Below are positions 26,579 to 35,638 of a stretch of 64,000 bases of DNA, in pieces (within the stretch, counting starts at the first letter, position 1; every line of letters starts with the position of its first letter). A program made the position numbers and the translations under genes. Source of the stretch: Clostridia bacterium (lineage in GTDB: Bacteria > Bacillota_A > Clostridia > Oscillospirales > CAG-272). Location of the stretch: positions 1-64,000 of the forward strand of contig JAFUJS010000023.1 in NCBI GenBank assembly GCA_017468115.1, written 5' to 3'. Below the pieces are notes generated by a model. That model did no database searches. It was not told the origin of the DNA and saw nothing but the letters and a program-made list of their open reading frames with translations.

Positions 26579-27496
26579 TTACTCATACTTTTCCAGTTCT
26601 TGTATTACCTCTGGACTAACAGTGCCAAGCACCTCACCGTTTTTAATACAAAGAAAATTATCGAATAAGACAGCCTTACCCTCAAATTCTTCGTGTCCTT
26701 CGCTAAATCCATACGGACAAGCAATATCCTCTACCAAAATATCCACTGTAAAGGTTTCGTGAACATTTCTTGCGAAGTTGATTCTTCTGCCTGACTTTTC
26801 AAGATATTTAGTCATATATTCAACCGCATTATTTAGCACGTGCTGATTTATGGGTGAAAAATCAGTTCTACCAAAGCGTTCATTGAAATATGTATTTTGG
26901 AGAGTTTTTTGTCTTTTGTGGTGTTTTGTATCATAATCGCTTTTTTCAACAAGCTCACCAACCATTTGACCGTCTGGTATTCTTAAAAGAGCATGAAAAT
27001 GTAATCTTCCATTTTCTTCTCCCTCTTCCCAAGCACCTACATATTTCCAGCCTCTACGGGTTGATAGATTATTTAATGTTTGCATAAGCTTCTTTTTAAA
27101 TTGCTCAGGCGTAATTTTTGCACTATCATAAGTGAAAGTACAAAAATAGTTTGCAAACAATAGATTTACCTTTCGGTAAAGCCGTTTCTTTCTACACACA
27201 AAATTTCTAAAGGTGCGTGCCTCTTGTTCAGCCATAAAATTGTCTAACTCTTTTTCGTTAGCAAAATAACCTTCCATTGCATTTGAAACAGCTTTTTCAC
27301 GCTCCTTTTTTCTTTTGCCCTTGTTTTCTTCGTTTGCCTTGTTGTAGGCTTCCTTTAGGTCAACAACCTTTCCGTCCACCTCAACAAGATATTCCTTGTT
27401 TTTTCCTTTTTTCTTGCCTTTGTAAAATCCGGGCAAGATGGCAATAAAATGACTTCCGTCAAAATACACCTTAACACCTTCTATGATGCCATTCAT
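26579..27496 (-). CDS. HUH-endonuclease replication initiator (Rep)
   Basis: This is a rolling-circle initiator that would nick one strand at an origin and stay linked through Tyr. Its 305 residues show strand FCTFTYDSAKITPEQF, the metal motif GRLHFHALLRI with H166/H168, and a YMTKY pair at Y227/Y231 as the likely nucleophile region. The closest known pattern is the ORF2/G2P-type Rep of integrated Firmicutes plasmids. The N-terminus is Lys-rich. It is the second gene of the minus-strand unit, after the 52-residue protein. Confidence 0.85.
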   Translation of the reverse strand: MNGIIEGVKVYFDGSHFIAILPGFYKGKKKGKNKEYLVEVDGKVVDLKEAYNKANEENKGKRKKEREKAVSNAMEGYFANEKELDNFMAEQEARTFRNFVCRKKRLYRKVNLLFANYFCTFTYDSAKITPEQFKKKLMQTLNNLSTRRGWKYVGAWEEGEENGRLHFHALLRIPDGQMVGELVEKSDYDTKHHKRQKTLQNTYFNERFGRTDFSPINQHVLNNAVEYMTKYLEKSGRRINFARNVHETFTVDILVEDIACPYGFSEGHEEFEGKAVLFDNFLCIKNGEVLGTVSPEVIQELEKYE

Positions 27497-27523
27497 AATT
27501 TTTTCTCCTTTTCTTTTTTGTCG

Positions 27524-27682
27524 TTAGTTTTCCTCACTTTCTTTTTTGCTATCTATTTTTTTGTTAAGAATACAAGAGAGTAAAGAACTGTATAGGGCTC
27601 TTGCATCTGCATCGGGTAAAGTTTCAATACAAGGCTTACCGATAGCCACAACCTTGTATTGCTTTTCTTTTTTCTTCGACAT
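27524..27682 (-). CDS. Small conserved-looking element protein
   Basis: A 52-residue, charged protein that I do not recognise. ATG 27682 is chosen because a full AGGAGGTA site lies just ahead; a longer frame from 27742 would place this site inside the gene. The sequence opens SKKKEKQYKVVAIGKPCIET and has a short helix-like stretch ADARALYSSLLSCILNKK. It precedes rep by 27 bp and is likely cotranscribed. It may help replication control. Confidence 0.65.
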   Translation of the reverse strand: MSKKKEKQYKVVAIGKPCIETLPDADARALYSSLLSCILNKKIDSKKESEEN

Positions 27683-27742
27683 TGTACCTCCTTCCTGAAG
27701 TATTTTTTTAAATTTATGGAAAAAGAAAATTTTTGTATTCAT

Positions 27743-28300
27743 ATTTTACAACAACAAACCACTTCTATTTTAGAGTGAAACATATATGATTTATTGCTTA
27801 ATGATTACCGATAGATTTATTGTACACTAATGAAAAATTAAATAACAGTGACAGATATGGTACACTTTTCCGACCAACCGATATATTTTTATATCGAAGC
27901 AGTACGCAAATGGTACAAAACATTTACAGAATGGTACATAACCTGTATTTTTAGTCTAAACCTTAACGGTGTCAAAACATGGCACCGTTAAAAACATTCT
28001 ACAATTTAATTTTGACACCTAATGTCACAATTAAAATTTTACTATCTTATTCGGTAACCTAATTACCGAATTAAAAAATGTTTTCAATTCTAATTTTAAA
28101 GGTTAAATGTGAAGGTTTACTTCCGCTTGAAAAATATTTTAGCTTTCAACCTTGAAGCTTTATTTCATGGTTGAAAATATTTTTAAATAAATTTTATCAA
28201 TCAAATGTACAGGTTTATTGTACCTTTAAGAAAATATTAACAGCTAAATGCTAAGGTTTACTTGGCATTAGAAAATATTTATATCAAGACAAGCACACGT
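27743..28300. repeat. Iteron and hairpin array, non-coding tail of the element
   Basis: No credible gene. Three ATGGTACA iterons start at 27857, 27910 and 27931. Hairpins follow: CGATATA/TATATCG near 27880, TTAACGGTGTC/GGCACCGTTAA (27963-27991), TTGACA/TGTCA with loop CCTAA (about 28012), and ATTCGGTAA/TTACCGAAT with loop CCTAA (28049-28071). Then come four hairpins with 5-nt loops GTTTA or CTTTA at 28115, 28158, 28213 and 28256. Each of these four is followed by AAAATATT, and their stems differ in sequence but still pair. Confidence 0.8.
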
Positions 28301-28402
28301 CTAAAAACGCAGCACTTCGATTTATTACTGATAGATTACTGAACGACTAAGGGCAAAAGAAAAAGCCCTGCTAATGCAGAGCTTAAACTACAAATATTTA
28401 CG

Positions 28403-28627
28403 AATAAGGCGACAAGCGAGAAAGTGGGTGTTTTCGCAAGCGGCTCAGCGCGAAACCCCACTTCGCTCGCCTTCGTATTTTGTTTTAACTCGTTTGGGCT
28501 TTTCCTTTGCCTTTGAGTTTTTTTGTTCGTTTTTCTTACGGTTTGTTCAGTTCAGTTTTGTTAGGCGTGTGCTTGTATTCGCCGAGCGAAGCGAGGCGAC
28601 TTGTATATATACAAGCACACGCCTAAC
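28403..28627. repeat. Two large stem-loops at the right end of the element
   Basis: The first is an imperfect inverted repeat (28403-28428 with 28456-28479). The second is a perfect 19-bp inverted repeat (28560-28578 with 28609-28627, starting GTTAGGCGTGTGCTTGTAT) enclosing an inner CGCC/GGCG hairpin. A 105-codon ORF that spans both is composed of these repeats and I do not call it. Confidence 0.8.
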
Positions 28628-28683
28628 TGTCAAAAGTTATTTTTTGATTTTTGATATTATGCTGACATCAAAAATTCTTTGGC

Positions 28684-28748
28684 TTACATAAACCTTACAT
28701 TTGCTAAACAAAAATATGATTGCTGAAATATTTGCATTGAGCTACAAT
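28684..28748 (+). promoter_or_regulatory. pst operon promoter with a Pho-box-like repeat
   Basis: TTACAT occurs at 28684 and again at 28695, an 11-bp period like Firmicutes PhoP boxes. Downstream are TTGCTG (28720-28725), 17 bp and TACAAT (28743-28748). The poor -35 fits an activator-dependent promoter driven by the PhoP encoded at the operon's end. Confidence 0.6.
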
Positions 28749-28782
28749 AAGGGTGCAAAATATGAAAAAGGAGATTTTGAAA

Positions 28783-29658
28783 ATGAAAAAAATTTTTGCA
28801 CTTATACTCACATTCACAATTATCATCTGCTCTCTTGGAGCTCTCACATCTTGTGGTGGTTCTAAGTTTGATGAGAACAAGAACATTAGCGTTGTTACTC
28901 GCGAGGACGGAAGTGGAACAAAATCCGCATTTATGGAGATTATCGGACTTAAGGGTAAGACTGATGTTTCAGGTGTTATTGTTGCTTCAAATACTGCCTC
29001 TGTTCTTCAAGAGGTAAAGGGCAACCCTCTTGCAATCGGTTATGATAGCCTTGGTTACATTACTGATGAGGTTAAAATGCTTAAGGTAGATGGTGTTGAA
29101 GCTACAATTGAAAATATTAAAAATGGCTCTTACAAAATTTCAAGACCACTAAATATAGTTTTTCAAGAAAGCACCATTAATGATGAGGTAAATAAAGCGT
29201 TCTACGCATTCCTTCAAAGCTCGGATGCACAAAAAATTATTAGCGACAACGGGTATGTTTCAACTAAAGATTCTACTACATCATATGTGGTAGTTCCCGG
29301 TTTAACAGGCAAAATAGACATTTCCGGTTCAACATCACTACTTCCTCTTATGGAAAAGCTCGCTGCAAAATTTGAAAGCATCCAAGATGGAGTTAAAATT
29401 ACTGTTGCCGGTGGTGGAAGCGGAACAGGCTATAACAATGCTAAAAATGGCGTGTCAGACTTTGGAATGATTTCAGAAAGCTTCAATCCATCAAAAGCGG
29501 ATAATTGCACATACTACGAGGTTGCAAAGGATGGAATTGCGGTAATTGTTAATAAAGAAAACACCTTTGATAACATTTCCCTTGAAGACCTTAAAAACAT
29601 TTACAATGTAGATGCAGGCGACTCCGCTATCAAGACTTGGTCAGGCGTTTCAAAATAA
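28783..29658 (+). CDS. pstS: Phosphate-binding lipoprotein PstS, permuted lobe order
   Basis: This is the surface receptor that passes phosphate to PstCAB. ATG 28783 has AAAGGAG ahead and gives MKKIFALIL with lipobox LTSC (Cys24). It has 291 residues. The lobe order is swapped: the phosphate motif TREDGSGT is at 39-46, GYDSLGY and ISRPLNI follow, and only then comes the block that normally opens PstS (ISGSTSLLPLMEKLAAKF, GGGSGTGYNNAKNGVSDFG, AKDGIAVIVN) from residue 179. The protein ends at LKNIYNV...TW, exactly where usual PstS would continue into TREDGSGT. Similar permuted forms exist in Clostridia as far as I recall. Confidence 0.9.
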   Translation: MKKIFALILTFTIIICSLGALTSCGGSKFDENKNISVVTREDGSGTKSAFMEIIGLKGKTDVSGVIVASNTASVLQEVKGNPLAIGYDSLGYITDEVKMLKVDGVEATIENIKNGSYKISRPLNIVFQESTINDEVNKAFYAFLQSSDAQKIISDNGYVSTKDSTTSYVVVPGLTGKIDISGSTSLLPLMEKLAAKFESIQDGVKITVAGGGSGTGYNNAKNGVSDFGMISESFNPSKADNCTYYEVAKDGIAVIVNKENTFDNISLEDLKNIYNVDAGDSAIKTWSGVSK

Positions 29659-29659
29659 C

Positions 29660-30577
29660 ATGAAAGGTCTTTACAAATTTATAAATGCACGAGAAAAGGT
29701 CATGCGCGGCGTGTTCCTTTTCTCTGCGATATTTTCCATTCTCGCGCTTGCGACGATAACGGTATTCCTATTTGTGAGCGGAGTTCCGTTAATTGCAAAG
29801 ACGGGGTTTGCTGAATTTTTATTTGGAAGCAATTGGGCACCTGTTGCCGATAATCCAAGCTATGGAATTTTCCCAATGATTGTAGCCTCATTATATGTTA
29901 CGGCTCTTTCGGTAATTATCGGTGTAGGAGTAGGTCTTTTTACATCGGTTGCACTGTATAAGTTTTGTCCTAAAAAGCTTGTTTCAATAGTAAGACAAAT
30001 GATAAATTTGCTTGCAGGTATTCCTTCCGTTATTTTTGGTCTTTTTGGAATGACTATTATTGTTCCATTCGTTAGAGATTATATTTCACCTACAGGCGTC
30101 GGTTATGGTATTCTTTCGGCATCCATTGTTCTTGGAATAATGATTTTACCAACCATTGTAAGTGTAAGTCTTGATGCCTTGAATAGTGTTCCCTCATCCT
30201 ATTATGAAGGTGCTTTAGCTCTTGGTGCAACAAAGGAAATAGCAACCTTTAAGGTTATGGTCCCATCAGCAAAGAGTGGAATTCTTGCAGGGGTGGTTCT
30301 TGCAATTGGACGAGCTATCGGAGAAACCATGGCAGTTATTATGGTAATTGGCGGCAGCCCTGAAATGCCTGAAAGCTTATTCCAAAGTGTAAGAACATTA
30401 ACATCAAATATAGCAATGGGAGCCTTGGAGCTGTCAGGAGATGCACTATCTGCACTTATATCAACGGGTGTTGTTTTGTTTGTCTTTACTCTTATTTTAA
30501 ATGTAAGCTTTTCATTGCTAAAGAAAGACAAAAGGGACAAGCCCAAAAAGAAAGAAAAGCGAGGGGAAAGCAAATGA
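29660..30577 (+). CDS. pstC: Phosphate ABC transporter permease PstC
   Basis: This is one of the two membrane subunits of the phosphate importer. ATG 29660 (MKGLYKFINAREKVMRG) begins one base after the pstS stop, so translation is probably coupled; no strong SD is seen. The 305 residues contain about six helices, and the binding-protein-dependent permease loop is YEGALALGATKEIATFKVMVPSA. The end overlaps pstA by 4 bp (ATGA). Confidence 0.95.
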   Translation: MKGLYKFINAREKVMRGVFLFSAIFSILALATITVFLFVSGVPLIAKTGFAEFLFGSNWAPVADNPSYGIFPMIVASLYVTALSVIIGVGVGLFTSVALYKFCPKKLVSIVRQMINLLAGIPSVIFGLFGMTIIVPFVRDYISPTGVGYGILSASIVLGIMILPTIVSVSLDALNSVPSSYYEGALALGATKEIATFKVMVPSAKSGILAGVVLAIGRAIGETMAVIMVIGGSPEMPESLFQSVRTLTSNIAMGALELSGDALSALISTGVVLFVFTLILNVSFSLLKKDKRDKPKKKEKRGESK

Positions 30578-31404
30578 GAACGCTATATTCTATTTTGAAA
30601 TATGTTTGCATAATCGCTCTTGTTCTTTCGCTAATTTCGCTTATAGCAGTTGTAGCTTATATTTTAATAAATGGTGTTACTAAGCTTTCCTTTAATCTTT
30701 TGTTTGGAGATTATACGGCTTCTCCATCTATATTTCCTGCATTTATAGGAACACTTCAGCTTGTAGGAATTGCTGCTATTATTGCTGTTCCTATAGGAAT
30801 TGCAAGCGCTATATTTCTTGTAGAATACACTAACAACAAGGGTAAATTTGTTAAAATCGTACAAGTGGCAACAGAAACTCTTGCCGGTATTCCAAGTATT
30901 GTTTATGGCCTATTTGGATACTTGATATTTGTTGTTGCCTTTGGGTGGGGATATTCCATGCTCGGTGGTGGAATAACACTTGCAATTATGATACTTCCCA
31001 CCATCGTAAGGTCTACACAAGAAAGCTTGTTATCTGTTCAAGAAGGACTTCGTGAAGGCTCGTATGCGCTTGGAGCAAGTAAAGTAAGAACTATTTTTAA
31101 AATTGTTCTACCATCTTGTGCGGGTGGCATAGTTACCTCTATTATTTTAGCTATTGGTCGTGTCGTTTCTGAAAGTGCAGTTTTGATATTAACCGTTGGA
31201 ATGGTTGTAAACAAAGTGCCTGAAACATTGATGGCTCCGGGCACAAGCCTCGCTCTTGATATTTACTATTTTGCAAGCCACGGATATCCGGATGAAGCGG
31301 CTGCAACCGCAGTTGTTCTTCTCATTTTCGTAATTTTTCTCAATCTTTTGGCAAGCTTTATTGGTAAAATGATTAAAAAATCAACTTATGGAGATACAAA
31401 ATGA
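30574..31404 (+). CDS. pstA: Phosphate ABC transporter permease PstA
   Basis: This is the second membrane subunit. Its 276 residues have six hydrophobic helices and the EAA-type loop [22 protein letters not shown]. The family motif [16 protein letters not shown] is present. It overlaps both neighbours by 4 bp, as expected for a tightly coupled complex. Confidence 0.96.
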   Translation: MRTLYSILKYVCIIALVLSLISLIAVVAYILINGVTKLSFNLLFGDYTASPSIFPAFIGTLQLVGIAAIIAVPIGIASAIFLVEYTNNKGKFVKIVQVATETLAGIPSIVYGLFGYLIFVVAFGWGYSMLGGGITLAIMILPTIVRSTQESLLSVQEGLREGSYALGASKVRTIFKIVLPSCAGGIVTSIILAIGRVVSESAVLILTVGMVVNKVPETLMAPGTSLALDIYYFASHGYPDEAAATAVVLLIFVIFLNLLASFIGKMIKKSTYGDTK

Positions 31405-32171
31405 ATGAATTTATAGGTAATATGGATATTGTCGCAAAAAACTGCAATCTTTTTTATGGTGATTTTCAAGCCTTAAAAAATATAAATATAGAAATTCCAG
31501 AAAAACAAGTAACAGCCTTTATTGGTCCGTCAGGTTGTGGAAAATCAACCTTTCTAAAAATATTCAATAGAATGAATGATCTTGTTGAAGGATGTCGCAT
31601 TGAAGGAGAGTTTAGAATTGGTGGTATTGACATTTTTGACAAGGAAACAGATGTAAATCTTCTGCGAAAAAATGTAGGCATGGTTTTTCAAAAGCCTAAT
31701 CCGTTTCCTATGAGCATATATGACAATATTGCCTTTGCGCCGAGAACCTTTGGTATTACTAAAAAAAGTGAGCTTGACGATATAGTCGAGCAATCTTTAC
31801 GTCGTGCCAGCATTTGGGATGAGGTCAAGGACCGACTTCGTAAAAATGCCCTTGGTATGAGTGGTGGTCAACAGCAAAGACTTTGTATTGCTCGTTCTCT
31901 TGCTGCAAGCCCAAAGGTTTTACTTATGGATGAACCAACCTCTGCTCTTGACCCAATATCAACAGGCAAGATTGAAGAGCTTATGGAAGAATTGAAAAAA
32001 GAGCTTACCATAGTTATTGTAACTCACAACATGCAGCAAGCAACTCGTATAGCAGATAAAACTGCATTTTTCCTTTTAGGTGAGCTTGTTGAGTACGGAA
32101 ATACAGACGATATCTTTACTTCTCCTAAGGATGAACGCACCGAGCGTTATATTACCGGAAGATTCGGTTGA
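31401..32171 (+). CDS. pstB: Phosphate ABC transporter ATPase PstB
   Basis: This is the ATPase of the importer, with 256 residues. It has Walker [10 protein letters not shown], the PstB-specific FNRMNDLV after it, signature [11 protein letters not shown], Walker [14 protein letters not shown] and the switch His in VTHNMQQA. It overlaps the pstA stop (ATGA). phoU follows after 39 bp with its own GGAG site. Confidence 0.97.
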   Translation: MNEFIGNMDIVAKNCNLFYGDFQALKNINIEIPEKQVTAFIGPSGCGKSTFLKIFNRMNDLVEGCRIEGEFRIGGIDIFDKETDVNLLRKNVGMVFQKPNPFPMSIYDNIAFAPRTFGITKKSELDDIVEQSLRRASIWDEVKDRLRKNALGMSGGQQQRLCIARSLAASPKVLLMDEPTSALDPISTGKIEELMEELKKELTIVIVTHNMQQATRIADKTAFFLLGELVEYGNTDDIFTSPKDERTERYITGRFG

Positions 32172-32210
32172 TTTTGCAACGATTTTATGATAAAATAAAA
32201 GGAGATAAAA

Positions 32211-32864
32211 ATGTCAATCAGAAAAATATTTGAAGATGAGCTTGCTGAATTAAAGACTCAGCTTGTAGAAATGTGTAGGCTTACCGAGCAAATGATTAGC
32301 GATGCTATTACAGCTCTTGTAAATAAAGACCGTGAGCTTGGAAAAAGCATCGGTGATATGGATAAAAGAGTGGACGAGTATGAAATGGCTATAGAAAAAA
32401 GATGTATGCGAATCTTACTCAAGCAACAACCAGTAGCTAAGGATTTTCGCGAGGTTTCAACTGCTCTTAAGATGATTACAGATATTGAACGCTTTGGCGA
32501 CCAAGCCGCAGATATTGGTGAGCTTGTTTATTCAATGCCGGGTGAAAAATATATCAAGGAATTAACCCATACTAAAGCAATGGGAAATCTTGCAATAAAA
32601 ATGGTAAGAGAAAGTGTAAATTCATTCATCAATAATGATGCAAAGCTTGCAGACGAAGTAATTACACTTGATGATAAAATGGATGAACTTTTCGATACAG
32701 TAAAAACAGAGCTTATTGAGCTTATAAAAAAAGACGGAAATAATGGCGACCAAGGCATTGAGCTAATGATGGTTGCTAAATATTTGGAGCGTATCGGCGA
32801 CCACGCGGTTAATGTTGCTGAATGGACTAAATATAATGAAACGGGGGTACACCAAAAGTTTTAA
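32211..32864 (+). CDS. phoU: Phosphate regulator PhoU
   Basis: This is a metal-binding helical protein that links transporter state to PhoR signalling. Its 217 residues form two three-helix halves, each with the family motif: ALKMITDIERFGDQAADI in the first and KYLERIGDHAVNVAEW in the second. The stop overlaps the next start (TAATG). Confidence 0.96.
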   Translation: MSIRKIFEDELAELKTQLVEMCRLTEQMISDAITALVNKDRELGKSIGDMDKRVDEYEMAIEKRCMRILLKQQPVAKDFREVSTALKMITDIERFGDQAADIGELVYSMPGEKYIKELTHTKAMGNLAIKMVRESVNSFINNDAKLADEVITLDDKMDELFDTVKTELIELIKKDGNNGDQGIELMMVAKYLERIGDHAVNVAEWTKYNETGVHQKF

Positions 32865-33529
32865 TGGAAGAATTAATTTACATTGTCGAGGATGACGAAG
32901 GCTTAAGAGAGCTTTATGAGGGCGCCTTTGAAGGCGTTTACAGAACCATGTTGTTTGAAAATGGCAAGGATTTTTTCTGTCAATTTGAGAAAAATCGCCC
33001 CGATTTAATTATTCTTGATATAATGCTTCCCGATATGGACGGATACACTATACTTACAAAAATACGAGAAATTGACGAAAAAATACCTGTTCTTATTGTT
33101 AGTGCAAAATCTGACGAAATAAGTGCAGTTAAAGGGCTCAATAAAGGGGCTGATGACTATATATCAAAGCCTTTCTCTGTCCTTGAGCTAATTGCTCGCA
33201 TTAAGACCAACATTCGTCGTGCAAACCTTTATATTAAAAAACAAAAAGGATTTGTAATTGACAATAACGTTTATAAAATCTTTTTTGAAGGTCGTGATTT
33301 GGGCCTTACCTTGAAGGAATTTAAGCTTTTAAAAATGTTAATAGCACATGCTGGTGTTACAGTTGAACGTGAAGAGCTGTTTCGCGAGGTTTGGGGTGAA
33401 AATTTTATGGGTGAAACAAGAACTCTTGATATTCATATTTCTCAACTGCGCGATAAAATAACAGAATGTGGGGGCGGCGATGTAATTATCACCGTGCGTG
33501 GTATTGGATATCGTTTTGAAATGCAATGA
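32864..33529 (+). CDS. PhoP/PhoB-type response regulator
   Basis: This OmpR-family regulator has 221 residues, with acidic pocket VEDDEG, phosphoacceptor in LILDIMLPDMDG and ISKPFSV. The C-terminal winged helix includes TRTLDIHISQLRDKI and RGIGYRFE. Because it sits within the pst operon it most likely binds the TTACAT repeats upstream of pstS. It overlaps the kinase start by 4 bp. Confidence 0.93.
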   Translation: MEELIYIVEDDEGLRELYEGAFEGVYRTMLFENGKDFFCQFEKNRPDLIILDIMLPDMDGYTILTKIREIDEKIPVLIVSAKSDEISAVKGLNKGADDYISKPFSVLELIARIKTNIRRANLYIKKQKGFVIDNNVYKIFFEGRDLGLTLKEFKLLKMLIAHAGVTVEREELFREVWGENFMGETRTLDIHISQLRDKITECGGGDVIITVRGIGYRFEMQ

Positions 33530-35235
33530 AAAAGAAGATATTTTTTAGATTTTTTGCAGTTTCAGTTGTGATTGTGCTTTTAATGTTTATTTTCGGCATT
33601 ATAGCAGTTAATTTGAACACCAAAAACATCATAAATCAGCGATTAAAGGAAGAAACAGAGCTTGCTGCTTCCCTTTTAGATGGTGAAGATGATTTTTCTA
33701 ATTTTTCAAAATATGAGAATAATTCCGAGCTTCGCATTACAATTTTTGACCTTGAAGGCAATGTGCTTTATGAAAGCGATACAAATTCAAAGCTTGAAAA
33801 CCACGCTGACCGTGAGGAAGTTAAAAATGCCCTTGCAGGAGCTCCTGATACTGTAGAAAGATATTCTGAAACCTTCAAGTGTGATATGACATATTACGCA
33901 ACATTAACAGAGTTTTCCGATGATACTCAAGTGATTTTAAGGCTTGCTGTCAGAAGCAGCGAGGTAACTCCTTATATTACTGCGTTAATTCCGTTACTCG
34001 TGATTGTTCTTATTATTTCTCTTGTGCTATCATTTGTGCTTGCAAACATTCTTTCACGAAATGTTTCCTCTAAGGTTACCGAAATTGGAGATAGCTTAAA
34101 GAGTTTAAATGAAGGAAAATATACGCCTATAAATACCGATATGAGTGAGCCGGAGCTTTTTTCTGTTTTAAGCCAAATAAACGAATTAAATTCAAACATT
34201 CATAATCATATTCGCATAGCAGATGCTGAACGTGTCAAGCTAAATACCGTGCTTGATAATGTTTCTCAAAGCATTATTGCTCTTGACAAATCAAAGCGTA
34301 TTGTTTTTGCGAATAAACGAGCTCTTCACATGTTTAACGGCTCAAATTCAGACATAGGAAAAGACCTTGTTTTCTTAATTGAAAAGCTTCCTGTTTATGA
34401 AAAAATCAGCCAACACGTAAGCGAAAATTTTGCTTTTGAGTATGTATATGATGCTATGCACCTATCAATAGTAATCACAAAGGTTACTAACGATGTAATA
34501 TGTGATGATATTTCTGCAATAATCATTGTCACTGACATCACAAAAGAAAAGCTGATTGAAAAGCAAAAAAGTGACTTTTTTGCAAATGCTTCTCACGAGC
34601 TTAAAACACCAATAACAGTTATGCAGGGCTTTTCCGAGGTTCTTATGAATAAGGAAAACATTGATAAAGGCTCTAAAAAGCAGATAGCACGTATTCACAA
34701 GGAAAGTATTCGTCTTGGCTCTCTCATTTCCGATATGCTAATGTTATCGAAAATAGAAAACAAAGATGCTACACAAAACGCACCTACACTAATTTCTCTT
34801 GATGAAACAGTCAAGGAAATTATTGCTGAATTTTCAGAGGAAATTAAAAAGAAAAATATATCAACTGACATTATTGGTTCTGCAAGTCTTGTCGCTGAAC
34901 AGCATATGATATTTGAGCTTATAGAAAATCTTATATCAAACGCTATAAAATACAATAAGGATAATGGCTCAATAACTGTTTCATTTTCAAGCACCGCCTG
35001 TGGCATAACTATGCAAGTTAAAGACACAGGAATTGGCATCGAAAAAGAGCATTTACCTCGTTTATGTGAACGCTTCTATCGTGTTGACAAGTCCCATTCC
35101 AAGCGTACTGGCGGAACAGGTCTTGGGCTTGCTATTGTCAAGCATATTTGTGCTTTTATTGGTGCGGAGCTTTTTATTGAAAGCGAGTTTGGTTTAGGCT
35201 CAACCTTTACTGTAATTTTTTCAACTGAAAAATAA
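33526..35235 (+). CDS. phoR: PhoR-type sensor histidine kinase
   Basis: This is a sensor kinase of 569 residues. It has a membrane helix near residues 7-28, an extracytoplasmic region, a second helix near 150-175 and a HAMP-like linker. A PAS-type segment (LNTVLDNVSQSIIALDK) is followed by HisKA FFANASHELKTPITVMQGF and an ATPase domain with NLISNAIKYN and GGTGLGLAIVKHI. As in other Pho systems, PhoU and the transporter probably supply the signal. Confidence 0.93.
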   Translation: MKKKIFFRFFAVSVVIVLLMFIFGIIAVNLNTKNIINQRLKEETELAASLLDGEDDFSNFSKYENNSELRITIFDLEGNVLYESDTNSKLENHADREEVKNALAGAPDTVERYSETFKCDMTYYATLTEFSDDTQVILRLAVRSSEVTPYITALIPLLVIVLIISLVLSFVLANILSRNVSSKVTEIGDSLKSLNEGKYTPINTDMSEPELFSVLSQINELNSNIHNHIRIADAERVKLNTVLDNVSQSIIALDKSKRIVFANKRALHMFNGSNSDIGKDLVFLIEKLPVYEKISQHVSENFAFEYVYDAMHLSIVITKVTNDVICDDISAIIIVTDITKEKLIEKQKSDFFANASHELKTPITVMQGFSEVLMNKENIDKGSKKQIARIHKESIRLGSLISDMLMLSKIENKDATQNAPTLISLDETVKEIIAEFSEEIKKKNISTDIIGSASLVAEQHMIFELIENLISNAIKYNKDNGSITVSFSSTACGITMQVKDTGIGIEKEHLPRLCERFYRVDKSHSKRTGGTGLGLAIVKHICAFIGAELFIESEFGLGSTFTVIFSTEK

Positions 35236-35243
35236 ATACTTAT

Positions 35244-35320
35244 AACCCATAATGCTTTTTCAAAAGGTGTTGTGGGTTTATTTTTTAAGCAAAAAAGCCA
35301 CTACTTTTTGAAGTGGCTTT
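35244..35320. terminator. Two adjacent terminators, pst operon and accessory block
   Basis: An AACCCATAATGC... / ...GTTGTGGGTT stem with a T-run (35244-35286) ends the pst operon. An AAAAAAGCCACT / AGTGGCTTT hairpin (35291-35320) ends the minus-strand accessory operon. Confidence 0.85.
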
Positions 35321-35329
35321 GAAATATTT

Positions 35330-35626
35330 TTAGTTGTTTATAGAGTAATATCTATTCGCTATGGTTACTGTTTTGCTGCCATTGGTTTGTATATCCGGCA
35401 TTCCATATTGAGCAGCTCGTAAGATTACGTGTTCATTATCTTGGCTTGCTTTTATGAAATTGCCGTCTGTGAATTTATTGGCTCTGTGGACTTCGAGTAT
35501 TGAAAAGCCTTTTTCAACGAGGTATGCGCTAAATTCCCATAGCTCGTTAAATTTTCCGTATGAGTCCATTATCATGGAGATGTTGAGCTTCTTATGATAT
35601 GCAGTTATTCTGAAATAATTCTTCAT
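35330..35626 (-). CDS. Small accessory protein, unrecognised
   Basis: A 98-residue protein I cannot name. A clean AAAGGAG site precedes ATG 35626, and it lies 12 bp after the PcfJ-like gene. The sequence begins MKNYFRITAYHKKLNIS, with aromatic-rich, mixed alpha/beta character and no signal or membrane segment. It is probably a small cytoplasmic protein of the plasmid/ICE-like block. The terminator follows directly. Confidence 0.65.
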   Translation of the reverse strand: MKNYFRITAYHKKLNISMIMDSYGKFNELWEFSAYLVEKGFSILEVHRANKFTDGNFIKASQDNEHVILRAAQYGMPDIQTNGSKTVTIANRYYSINN

Positions 35627-35638
35627 TGTTTTTCTCCT

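Larger units (their letters stand above)
24861..28640. mobile_element. Integrated rolling-circle replicon with a serine recombinase
   Basis: A compact module of large serine recombinase, HUH Rep and a 52-residue protein, all on the minus strand, plus a roughly 1.1-kb structured non-coding tail. It lies between tRNA-Glu and the pst operon. The outer ends are approximate: I could not find a convincing att core repeat by eye. The gene set fits small integrative plasmids of Firmicutes. Confidence 0.7.

Noticed and set aside
28374..28691. 105-codon plus-strand ORF at the right end of the element
   Set aside because: It is built from two inverted repeats, has no SD and an odd Phe-rich composition.
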